A DNA stretch of 6,234 nucleotides from Thermoplasmata archaeon (GTDB taxonomy: Archaea; Thermoplasmatota; Thermoplasmata; Thermoplasmatales; B87-G9). A program made the translations under genes and the position numbers. Shown here one piece after another: positions 1 through 5,287 of the stretch; position 1 is the first letter of the stretch, and the number at the start of each line of letters is the position of its first letter. The stretch spans positions 1-6,234 of the forward strand of contig QMSR01000052.1 in NCBI GenBank assembly GCA_003649695.1. Direction: 5' to 3'. Under the pieces are notes generated by a model. That model was given only the letters and a program-made list of their open reading frames with translations, did not search any database and was not told the DNA's origin.

Positions 1-612
1 ACCACGACCACCCACAAAACTCTCCGCGGTCCCCGCGCCGGAATGATTCTGTCCAAAAAGGAATACGCCAAGGCGCTGGATAAAGCCGTTATGCCCGGTA
101 TGCAGGGCGGTCCGCTTATGCACATAATCGCCGCCAAGGCTGTGGCGCTCAAAGAGGCAATGACCGACGAATTCAAGGAATATCAGAAACAGATTGTCAA
201 AAACGCTAAGGCGATGGCGGATGAGTTCAAAAAACTTGGCATAAGGCTTGTCTCCGGCGGAACCGACAATCATCTTATGCTTCTGGATTTGCGCTCCCTC
301 GGAATCACCGGAAAGCAGGCAGAAGAAGCCCTCGGAAAGGCGGACATCACCGTCAACCGCAACACTATTCCGTTTGACCCTCAAAAGCCGTTTATCACCA
401 GCGGGATAAGGATTGGGACGCCTGCGGTGACCACCCGCGGAATGAAAGAGGACGAAATGCGCGAAATCGCAAGGATGATTCACCGCGTCCTGACGAACAT
501 TGAGGACGAAAAGGTTATAAACGAGGTCAGAGACAAAGTTAAGGAACTTTGTGCTGCTTTCCCGCTGTATCCCGAACTTGTTGCCGAGATGGAGAGAGTG
601 AAAAAACTTTAA
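1..612 (+). CDS. glyA: Serine hydroxymethyltransferase, C-terminal part (5' end outside window)
   Basis: This cytosolic PLP enzyme interconverts serine plus tetrahydrofolate with glycine plus 5,10-methylene-tetrahydrofolate, feeding one-carbon metabolism. The reading frame is open from base 1, and the first visible residues are TTTTHKTLRGPRAG, the SHMT signature. Its lysine (visible residue 6, bases 16-18) is the Schiff-base lysine, equivalent to E. coli Lys229. Further family blocks follow: MPGMQGGPLMH, VSGGTDNHL, and TSGIRIGTPA, whose arginine (visible residue 137) matches the carboxylate-binding Arg363 of E. coli. About 203 residues are present, close to the expected remainder after the lysine, so only the N-terminal half is missing. 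The ATG at 43 is internal, not the start. The TAA stop overlaps the ribosome binding site of the next gene, which implies co-transcription. Family identification is seen directly; numbering is by comparison with the E. coli enzyme from memory. Confidence 0.97.
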   Translation, partial: TTTTHKTLRGPRAGMILSKKEYAKALDKAVMPGMQGGPLMHIIAAKAVALKEAMTDEFKEYQKQIVKNAKAMADEFKKLGIRLVSGGTDNHLMLLDLRSLGITGKQAEEALGKADITVNRNTIPFDPQKPFITSGIRIGTPAVTTRGMKEDEMREIARMIHRVLTNIEDEKVINEVRDKVKELCAAFPLYPELVAEMERVKKL

Positions 613-616
613 GGAG
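611..616 (+). promoter_or_regulatory. Shine-Dalgarno site of the PAS/GGDEF-like gene
   Basis: AAGGAG lies seven bases before the ATG at 624 and overlaps the TAA stop of glyA. It decides the start of the downstream gene. The same frame is open back to an ATG at 549, but that would overlap glyA by 64 bases and add a low-complexity leader unlike any domain. Confidence 0.8.
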
Positions 617-623
617 AGTGAGT

Positions 624-1340
624 ATGGACTCCAAAATGCTGGAAAAACTTGAAAAGTCGGATTTGGCGGGAATTGTCGCCGACTTTCTGGGAATGCTTCC
701 GCTGGGACTGTATTATGAGATTGAAAAGGACGGGGAGAAAATCACCCTTGCCAATGCCACCGGGGAAATGCTGATGAACACCAGCCCCAATGATGATGGA
801 CTTTATGAATTTATGGACAATCTGTATCGGCGCACAGAAAAAAAACTGCCCAACGGCAGGATGATAATCTGGGAAAATGTCACAGAGGTGGAAGACCTCA
901 AGAAGTTAATGGTCATAGACCCGGAGACTGGAGTGTTCAATGCGCGGTTTATGAAGGAAGAACTTGAGAGGGAACTTGAAAGGGTTCACCGCACCGGGTC
1001 GCAGATGGCGCTGGTGCTTGTGGATGTTGACCTCGGCGACAGCGAACTGACCCTGCGCGATGTCGCCAAAACACTCAAGTCCAATGTCAGGATATACGAT
1101 ATGGTTTTCCGCGGGGACAGGTCGGACTTTGTCCTTATGCTGTTCGCCGTTGACCCGGATAAAGCATTCTCAACCGGAGAAAGATTGTTAAAGGCTCTCA
1201 AGGAAACGGGTGTTCCGCGGGTGAGTATCGGGATGACGCTGTCGCAGAAGGCGCCGTCGGCGGAGGCGATGATGAGACAGGCACAGCGGGCGCTGTATGT
1301 GGTCAATGCCCGCGGCGGCAACGATTTCTCAATCTATTGA
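624..1340 (+). CDS. PAS-like sensor with degenerate, probably non-catalytic GGDEF domain
   Basis: The protein is 238 residues and has no signal peptide or membrane segment, so it is probably cytoplasmic. Residues about 22-92 resemble a PAS domain (LPLGLYYEIEKDG, ending in WENVTEVEDLKKL, the usual PAS-to-GGDEF linker). Residues 95-238 follow a GGDEF fold: DPETGVFN (99-106), LVDVD (132-136), SIG (201-203) and a C-terminal ALYVVNARGGNDF block. The signature itself is degraded to DRSDF (165-169). The segment that normally carries FKxxND and GH after the first aspartate motif is missing, so GTP binding and diguanylate cyclase activity are unlikely. An RxxD motif (R156-D159) sits exactly five residues before the signature position, as in the c-di-GMP inhibitory site. 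Inference: a c-di-GMP receptor or structural signalling module. It lies 11 bases after glyA and is followed within two bases by a membrane protein gene, so it is probably in one operon. The start at 624 is chosen by the ribosome binding site. Confidence 0.82.
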   Translation: MDSKMLEKLEKSDLAGIVADFLGMLPLGLYYEIEKDGEKITLANATGEMLMNTSPNDDGLYEFMDNLYRRTEKKLPNGRMIIWENVTEVEDLKKLMVIDPETGVFNARFMKEELERELERVHRTGSQMALVLVDVDLGDSELTLRDVAKTLKSNVRIYDMVFRGDRSDFVLMLFAVDPDKAFSTGERLLKALKETGVPRVSIGMTLSQKAPSAEAMMRQAQRALYVVNARGGNDFSIY

Positions 1341-1342
1341 CG

Positions 1343-1828
1343 ATGACACATATTTTGCAGATAATACTTTTCGGCGCACTGATTATCCTGCTGGTGTTCA
1401 GAATTGATATGTCCCGGGTGAGCAGGGCGGAGCGACTCGCCCGGGACAAATTTGTTCGTCTGGTCAGGGCGGTGGATTCTGTGGTCGCCGGAGAACAGTC
1501 CCCGGAGACCGCCGGACTGCTCTACAAATCCCGCATAATGCTGGAGAATGCGCACACATTTCCCGAGAAAATCGCCGCGGCAAGGTTTTTCCTCGGCGCA
1601 GTGGAGACCTTTGACCTGCCCCCCGAGCAGATTGAAAACCTCAAAAAACTTGCGTTCTCGGCGATTGGCACTTTCCACAGGGCGCACACGGCAAAGATGA
1701 TGTTCAGAAAAAGATGGCATCTCCCCGGCGCGCAGTGTGTCAGAATCTCTGAGGAGCAGGTCGCCGCCGCCCGGAAAAGGTTGCTCACAAATTTCTATCG
1801 CGATTATGTGAAATTCAACCCGGAGTAA
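1343..1828 (+). CDS. Small single-pass membrane protein, unknown function
   Basis: I do not recognise a family. The product is about 161 residues: a hydrophobic segment at residues 4-19 (ILQIILFGALIILLVF), then a strongly basic stretch (R20, R25, R28, R31, R34, K36, R39). By the positive-inside rule this suggests an N-terminal anchor with the helical, charged remainder in the cytoplasm. Residues 25-160 look mainly alpha-helical, with one cysteine (C132) and no catalytic motif visible. The ATG at 1343 lies two bases after the TGA of the upstream gene. An in-frame TTG at 1337 overlaps that stop (TTGA) and would add two residues. No good ribosome binding site is visible for either, which fits translational coupling to the PAS/GGDEF-like gene. 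Three bases separate its stop from the VIT/vWA gene. Context suggests a membrane link between the cytoplasmic signalling protein and the exported protein, but that is inference only. Confidence 0.75.
   Translation: MTHILQIILFGALIILLVFRIDMSRVSRAERLARDKFVRLVRAVDSVVAGEQSPETAGLLYKSRIMLENAHTFPEKIAAARFFLGAVETFDLPPEQIENLKKLAFSAIGTFHRAHTAKMMFRKRWHLPGAQCVRISEEQVAAARKRLLTNFYRDYVKFNPE
1822..1825 (+). promoter_or_regulatory. Shine-Dalgarno site of the VIT/vWA gene
   Basis: GGAG lies six bases before the ATG at 1832, inside the last codons of the preceding gene. It supports the chosen start, which also gives a good signal peptide. Confidence 0.55.
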
Positions 1829-1831
1829 GTT

Positions 1832-4021
1832 ATGAAAAAATTTGCGCTGGCATTGGTTTGCTTCGTCGCTGGAGCCGTTTACGGGTTCGGGATAATTTTT
1901 CCCCCGGACCTCGGCGAAAAGGAGATATCCTATTCCGAACTTCCCGTTATCCCCTACGAGGCGGAACTGACCATCACCATAGACGACAATTTTGTGGTTG
2001 GCGAACTGAAACAGACCTTCTACAATCCGCGCAGGTTCAACGAGGAGGGGGTGTTTAATTTTGTCCTTCCAGAGGGCACGAGCGTGATTGGCTTTGCCAC
2101 CTGGGACGGTCCCACAAGAATTCCCGGCGTCATCCTTGAGAAGAAAAAGGCGATAAGGACCTACGAGGAACTCCGCGCCCGCGCAATAGACCCGGGAATT
2201 CTTCTCCCGGCGGCAAGAAACCTTTTCACCGCAAAAATTGTCCCAATCCCGCCGAGGTCCACGAAGATGCTGGAACTTGTCTTCGCCGGGCTGCTGCCCG
2301 AGGTTGACGGAAAGGTGAGGTTTGTCCTGCCGTTCTCCTCGCAGATTGACAGTATCAGGTTTGAGCGCATAAAGGTCAACATCACCGTGCGCGGGCGGAC
2401 CGAATTGAGCGAGATGAAAATCTCCGGTCTGCCGATGAGCGTCTCCGGCGGCGGAAAAGTGTTCTCCTCCGAGGATGAGTTTGAGAAAATCACTCTGTCC
2501 GGTCCGCTGGAGATTGACTATTCCTACGGTGAGGACGCGCCGGTGTTGAGCGTGGCGGCGTATTCCGCCGGCGACAGCACCTTCGGTCTGGCGATATTTT
2601 CCCCGCCGGTGGTCAGCCAAAAGCGCGGACGAAATCTTGCCCTTCTGGTTGATGTCTCCGCCAGCGTTAAGGACTATTACTATCAGGTTCGCGCCGCCGC
2701 CGAAAAGTGCATATCCGCGGCGGAAAATTTCTCCCTCGCCTGCTTCAACGACACGATAATTCACTTCAGCGGCGACCGCGGCGAGGTCCCCCGTTTCCTT
2801 GAGGGCATAACCCCTGCATATGGCACAGACATATATTCCGCCCTCACGGACTTTTACTCCCATCGGGCGGAGGGCACCGATGCCCTGATTGTCATAACCG
2901 ATGGTTTCCCATCGGTGGGTGAGACCGGGCAGAAGATGATTCGCACTTTAGTGGAAAGCCACAGCGACATTCCCCTCTACATCATCGCCATAGGCGAGGA
3001 TGTCAACGGGAATTTTTTAGAAAAACTTGCCAGAATCGCCGGCGGTTCGGTGATATATATCCCGCCGGGGGCGGAGAAATCCACGGTTGAGGATGAAGTC
3101 TCGCGGTATCTTCTGCCGTATCTGACGAGGAAACCGTATGAGGTCAAAAGGGTGGAGTTCAACGGGAGACCGGTGGAGTTCTATCCGCCGCGCCCGATTG
3201 CCTACGGCGGCATCGCCTGCCCGATTGTGTGGGCGGTTGAGGACAGTCTTTCCGGCACGGTGCGGGTGAAAGTAATCACCAACTCCGGCGAGCAATTCAG
3301 CGCCGAGGGAAGGGTTCTGCCGTCTGCGGGTTATGTTCAGCGTCTGTGGGCGCGCGCCCGCGTGGACTTTTTGCTTGACAAAATCGCCAGCGAGGGCGAG
3401 AAAAAAGAGTGGGTTGACGAGATTATCGCCCTGTCCAAGAGGTTCACCTTCGTGACGCCATACACGGCGTTTCTGGCTGCGCCCCGCGCGGTGCTTCGCC
3501 CGAGGGTTATCCAGCCGCGTGACCCAAAACTTGTGATTGATGCGCCGTATGCGGTGCGTGTGGTGGTTGAAATGCCCTGGGGCGAACGGATAATCGCGCA
3601 GAAAAACCCGAAAACCGGTCTGTGGGAGGCGCGCTTTCTGGTGCCGCAGAATGTCCGCGACGGCGAATACTACTGCACGCTGATAATCACCGATAAAGCG
3701 GGCTCCCAATGGCGCCAGCGCCAGAAATTCGTTGTTGACACCAAACCGCCACAGTTGAAGGCAAAAATTGAACCGCAGAAGGCATCCCCCGGAACCCGCG
3801 TTCTGCTCAAGGTCTTCGCCCCGCAGGACACCAGAACAATTATGGCAAAACTTCCCAACGGCAAAACCCTGTCTCTGCACTATTCGGGCAGATACAAGGC
3901 GTCGGTTGCCGAGTGGGTTGTGCCCTCGCTTCCGCCGGGGAAATACAAAATTCGCTTCGTTGCCACGGATTTTGCGGGAAACCAGCAGGAAACTGTCGCC
4001 GAAATCACAATTTCGCAGTAG
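1832..4021 (+). CDS. Secreted VIT and von Willebrand factor A domain protein
   Basis: The 729-residue protein begins with a Sec-type signal peptide (MKKFALALVCFVAGAVYG), so it should be exported. Residues about 35-165 form a VIT (inter-alpha-trypsin inhibitor) domain, with the typical KKAIRTYEELRAR, DPGILL and FTAKIVPIPP blocks. Residues about 267-430 form a vWA domain with an intact metal-ion-dependent adhesion site: D274-x-S276-x-S278, T332 and D357 (ITDG). A conserved post-vWA helical region follows (LWARARVDFLL, then LSKRFTFVTPYTAFLA, 505-549). Two Ig-like beta-sandwich segments make up about 565-640 and 641-729 (both with GxY/GKY and DxAG turns). Such proteins bind ligands or partner proteins through a divalent metal ion, often at the cell surface; no enzyme activity is expected. 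I see no LPXTG, lipobox, PEP-CTERM or C-terminal membrane anchor, so how it is retained is unknown. It lies three bases after the small membrane protein gene and is probably the last gene of the operon. Confidence 0.93.
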   Translation: MKKFALALVCFVAGAVYGFGIIFPPDLGEKEISYSELPVIPYEAELTITIDDNFVVGELKQTFYNPRRFNEEGVFNFVLPEGTSVIGFATWDGPTRIPGVILEKKKAIRTYEELRARAIDPGILLPAARNLFTAKIVPIPPRSTKMLELVFAGLLPEVDGKVRFVLPFSSQIDSIRFERIKVNITVRGRTELSEMKISGLPMSVSGGGKVFSSEDEFEKITLSGPLEIDYSYGEDAPVLSVAAYSAGDSTFGLAIFSPPVVSQKRGRNLALLVDVSASVKDYYYQVRAAAEKCISAAENFSLACFNDTIIHFSGDRGEVPRFLEGITPAYGTDIYSALTDFYSHRAEGTDALIVITDGFPSVGETGQKMIRTLVESHSDIPLYIIAIGEDVNGNFLEKLARIAGGSVIYIPPGAEKSTVEDEVSRYLLPYLTRKPYEVKRVEFNGRPVEFYPPRPIAYGGIACPIVWAVEDSLSGTVRVKVITNSGEQFSAEGRVLPSAGYVQRLWARARVDFLLDKIASEGEKKEWVDEIIALSKRFTFVTPYTAFLAAPRAVLRPRVIQPRDPKLVIDAPYAVRVVVEMPWGERIIAQKNPKTGLWEARFLVPQNVRDGEYYCTLIITDKAGSQWRQRQKFVVDTKPPQLKAKIEPQKASPGTRVLLKVFAPQDTRTIMAKLPNGKTLSLHYSGRYKASVAEWVVPSLPPGKYKIRFVATDFAGNQQETVAEITISQ

Positions 4022-4127
4022 CGCGAGAGTCTGCGAGGGAATTTGACGATTGCGAGGCGCCATAGGGAAAGCGGATGCATCAGATATTCGCCCATCAGTA
4101 TCCGGGGCACGATAGCCGGGCATCTTC

Positions 4128-4185
4128 ACTTGAAGGGGCGTTGCCCCGCTTTATTGCGGGTTCAAGTCCAAGTATATGCGAAGAT
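4128..4185. other. Structured inverted-repeat element, possibly bistable; partial terminator character
   Basis: A perfect 7-bp inverted repeat, ACTTGAA (4128-4134) with TTCAAGT (4161-4167), encloses two overlapping hairpins. One pairs GGGGC (4135-4139) with GCCCC (4143-4147). The other pairs CCCGC (4145-4149) with GCGGG (4156-4160). They share the C run at 4145-4147, so only one can form at a time. An outer pairing, ATCTTC (4122-4127) with GAAGAT (4180-4185), is also possible. The first hairpin is followed on the + strand by GCTTTATT, a weak T-rich tail, so it may terminate the VIT/vWA operon. Alternatives are a small structured RNA or a degenerate tRNA-related remnant. Function is not established. 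Confidence 0.45.
4155..4169 (+). repeat. 15-base copy of the tRNA-Leu T-arm sequence, inverted relative to the tRNA gene
   Basis: TGCGGGTTCAAGTCC is identical to the T-arm of the nearby tRNA-Leu gene, whose copy lies on the - strand at 4243-4257. The two are therefore inverted repeats about 73 bases apart. In this copy the 3' half of the T-stem is CCAAG rather than CCCGC, so it cannot form a normal T-arm. It may be a tRNA fragment, an inverted duplication or a recombination remnant. The identity is seen directly; origin is inferred. Confidence 0.6.
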
Positions 4186-4231
4186 ATCAAACTGTCTTGA
4201 ATATATCCAATTTTCTGGGAAAAATAAAATT

Positions 4232-4316
4232 TGCCGGGGGCGGGACTTGAACCCGCACGGGCGCTATGCCCACTAGATCCTGAATCTAGCGCGTCTGCCA
4301 ATTCCGCCACCCCGGC
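4232..4316 (-). tRNA. tRNA-Leu (anticodon CAG)
   Basis: Reading the - strand gives a complete class II tRNA of about 85 bases. The acceptor stem GCCGGGG (4316-4310) pairs with CCCCGGC (4239-4233), and A4232 is the discriminator. The anticodon stem CTAGA/TCTAG encloses the loop TTCAGGA with anticodon CAG (4282-4280), which reads CUG. A long variable arm (GGGC pairing with GCCC, 4271-4259) is typical of leucine tRNAs. The T-stem GCGGG/CCCGC encloses TTCAAGT. CCA is not encoded, so the end must be added by a nucleotidyltransferase. The gene is divergent from smpB. Its 3' flank is T-rich (AAATTTTATTTTT on the - strand), which may help termination. Confidence 0.95.
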
Positions 4317-4375
4317 AAATTGCCTTGCAAATTATCTTCCTCGGATTTAATTTGCCTCTGGCACCGAAAAAGTCA

Positions 4376-4380
4376 AGAGG
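4376..4380 (+). promoter_or_regulatory. Shine-Dalgarno site of smpB
   Basis: AGAGG lies seven bases before the ATG at 4388. It fixes the smpB start there rather than at an in-frame TTG at 4325, which has no matching site and would add 21 residues that do not resemble SmpB. The 70-base gap from the divergent tRNA must hold the smpB promoter. I see only a weak candidate, TTGCAA (4325-4330) and TTTAAT (4346-4351), with a short 15-base spacer. Confidence 0.65.
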
Positions 4381-4387
4381 TTTTTTG

Positions 4388-4849
4388 ATGAAAGTTGTGG
4401 CGAAAAACAAGAAAGCCTATCACGACTACGAGATAATAGAGACCTACGAGGCAGGGATAGTGCTTGAGGGCTCCGAGGTGAAATCGGTGCGCGCCGGGCG
4501 CGTGAGTATGAAGGATTCCTATGCCAAGGTCAAGGACGGCGAACTGTGGCTTTACAATATGCACATCGCCCCATATGAGAAAAGCGCCGCCTTTGTGCCA
4601 TCGCCGCGGCGCCGAAGAAAACTTCTTATGCACAAGCGCGAGATTCTAAAACTCAAAAGCAAAACCGAAGAGCGCGGATTCACCCTCGTCCCGCTTGAGA
4701 TTTACATCAACGACCGCGGAATAGTCAAAATCAAACTCGCCCTCGCCAAAGGACGCAGAACATACCAGAAAAAACAATACCTCATAGAGCGCCAGAAGGA
4801 ACGCGAAAAGGAAAGAGAACTCAAGGAATACCTGCGAAGGGGAAGATAA
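4388..4849 (+). CDS. smpB: SsrA-binding protein SmpB
   Basis: SmpB binds tmRNA and delivers it to stalled ribosomes, starting trans-translation that tags the incomplete protein and frees the ribosome. The 153-residue length is normal for the family. Recognisable blocks are KNKKAYHDYEIIETYEAGI, GSEVKSVRAG, MKDSYA, HIAPYEK, RRRKLLMHKREI, the KGRRTYQKK turn and a very basic, charged C-terminal tail (ERQKEREKERELKEYLRRGR). In the ribosome this tail folds in the mRNA path. The start at 4388 gives a family-like N-terminus and has a ribosome binding site. The tmRNA gene (ssrA) is not in this window. The gene stands alone between a divergent tRNA-Leu and a convergent [2Fe-2S] protein gene, and its stop lies in the loop of a terminator-like hairpin. 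Confidence 0.97.
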   Translation: MKVVAKNKKAYHDYEIIETYEAGIVLEGSEVKSVRAGRVSMKDSYAKVKDGELWLYNMHIAPYEKSAAFVPSPRRRRKLLMHKREILKLKSKTEERGFTLVPLEIYINDRGIVKIKLALAKGRRTYQKKQYLIERQKEREKERELKEYLRRGR

Positions 4850-4861
4850 CCCCGTTTTTTT
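4839..4861 (+). terminator. Rho-independent terminator of smpB
   Basis: GGGG (4839-4842) pairs with CCCC (4850-4853) around a 7-base loop that contains the smpB TAA stop. A run of seven T (4855-4861) follows after one G. The stem is short, and pairing of flanking A and T with a bulged G could extend it by two. The pattern is right for an intrinsic terminator, but its strength is uncertain. Confidence 0.6.
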
Positions 4862-4940
4862 CAAATTCAAACGACGCCCCGCTTCAGAAGACACTCCGTT
4901 CATCAACCAAACGCCCCGGCAGACAGCGACGCCCATCACG

Positions 4941-4967
4941 ACAGGGACTATAGATTTTCCTCCCTGT
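4941..4967 (-). other. Inverted repeat straddling the end of the [2Fe-2S] gene
   Basis: ACAGGGA (4941-4947) and TCCCTGT (4961-4967) form a perfect 7-bp stem with a 13-base loop that includes the TAG stop of the - strand gene. No T run follows on either strand, so it is not a classical intrinsic terminator. It could stabilise the 3' end of the transcript. The sequence between it and the smpB terminator (4862-4940) shows nothing assignable. Confidence 0.35.
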
Positions 4968-5232
4968 ATTTCTCAATCGTCCCGAAGAGGATGTTGACCA
5001 CCGGCGGTCTTTTGGTCGGGATTTTGATTTCCTCGGGGCGCACGCCAAGATACCGCGCAAGTTCCCGCCGAACTATGGGAATACAGGTCCTCCCCTGACA
5101 GGGTCCCATACCAATCCGCAGATAGCGCTTGAGTTCCTCAAATTCGGTGTATCCCGCCTCAATTGCGGCGCGAAGTTCGGCAAGCGTTATATCCTCGCAG
5201 CGACACACGATTATCTCGTCTTCCCTTGCCAT
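4948..5232 (-). CDS. BFD-like [2Fe-2S]-binding protein, stand-alone
   Basis: The 94-residue protein is almost entirely one BFD-type domain. Four cysteines are placed as ligands for a [2Fe-2S] cluster: C10 and C12 in VCRCEDIT, then C45 and C50 in GMGPCQGRTC. The second pair has CxxxxC spacing, as in the GMGxCQGRxC form found in subunits or C-terminal domains of FAD-dependent amine, proline, glycerol-3-phosphate and related dehydrogenases. This differs from the CxxC of bacterioferritin-associated ferredoxin. The RPP motif near residue 75-77 is also typical of that group. It is likely to pass electrons for a flavoprotein partner, but none is in the window. It lies 40 bases downstream of the DHH phosphoesterase gene on the same strand. 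The ATG has a strong AGGAGG site just upstream. Its cluster and family are well supported; its partner and pathway are unknown. Confidence 0.9.
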   Translation of the reverse strand: MAREDEIIVCRCEDITLAELRAAIEAGYTEFEELKRYLRIGMGPCQGRTCIPIVRRELARYLGVRPEEIKIPTKRPPVVNILFGTIEKYREENL

Positions 5233-5236
5233 CTTT

Positions 5237-5242
5237 CCTCCT
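5237..5242 (-). promoter_or_regulatory. Strong Shine-Dalgarno site of the [2Fe-2S] protein gene
   Basis: On the - strand AGGAGG lies four bases before the ATG at 5232-5230. It matches the anti-SD consensus completely, though the spacing is short. Confidence 0.7.
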
Positions 5243-5258
5243 GCAGGGTCTGCGGAAA

Positions 5259-5287
5259 AATATAATCAGTCCTCAGCGATACCCCAA
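5259..5287 (-). promoter_or_regulatory. Possible promoter for the [2Fe-2S] protein gene
   Basis: On the - strand TTGGGG (5287-5282) and TATATT (5264-5259) are separated by 17 bases. The -10 matches the sigma-70 consensus at five of six positions, the -35 at only three. If used, it would start transcription between the two - strand genes, letting the iron-sulfur gene be expressed apart from the phosphoesterase gene. Such weak matches occur by chance, so this is a tentative call. Confidence 0.22.

Noticed and set aside
1835..1864. Lipoprotein signal using Cys10 of the VIT/vWA protein
   Set aside because: The cysteine lies inside the hydrophobic core, too close to the N-terminus, and is preceded by valine rather than a small residue at -1.
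1334..2863. 509-codon open frame on the - strand
   Set aside because: It lies antisense to three well-supported or plausible + strand genes, including the VIT/vWA gene. Its translation has no domain-like pattern, and long antisense frames are common in G+C-rich coding DNA.
3017..4129. 370-codon open frame on the - strand
   Set aside because: Antisense to the 3' half of the VIT/vWA gene, with an Arg/His-rich composition typical of a shadow frame and no recognisable motif.
4128..4185. Second, complete tRNA gene
   Set aside because: The T-loop-like sequence is present, but the T-stem does not pair, and no acceptor stem or proper 7-base anticodon loop can be drawn.
4022..4230. Possible tmRNA (ssrA) gene next to smpB
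   Set aside because: The stretch is too short for a standard tmRNA. It has no tRNA-Ala-like ends and no tag-peptide frame ending in the usual Ala-Ala; the T-arm-like sequence does not form a closed stem.
4043..4310. Short open frames on both strands over the intergenic region and tRNA
   Set aside because: They run through the tRNA-Leu gene and the hairpin element. Their translations are the usual by-product of tRNA sequence read as codons.
4232..4316. Integration site of a mobile element in tRNA-Leu
   Set aside because: The repeated T-arm segment is inverted rather than direct, only 15 bases long and close by. No integrase or other mobile gene is present.
4331..4359. Promoter for tRNA-Leu with a GATAAT -10 on the - strand
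   Set aside because: The -10-like hexamer is good, but the sequence 17 bases upstream has no resemblance to a -35 element, so I do not list it.
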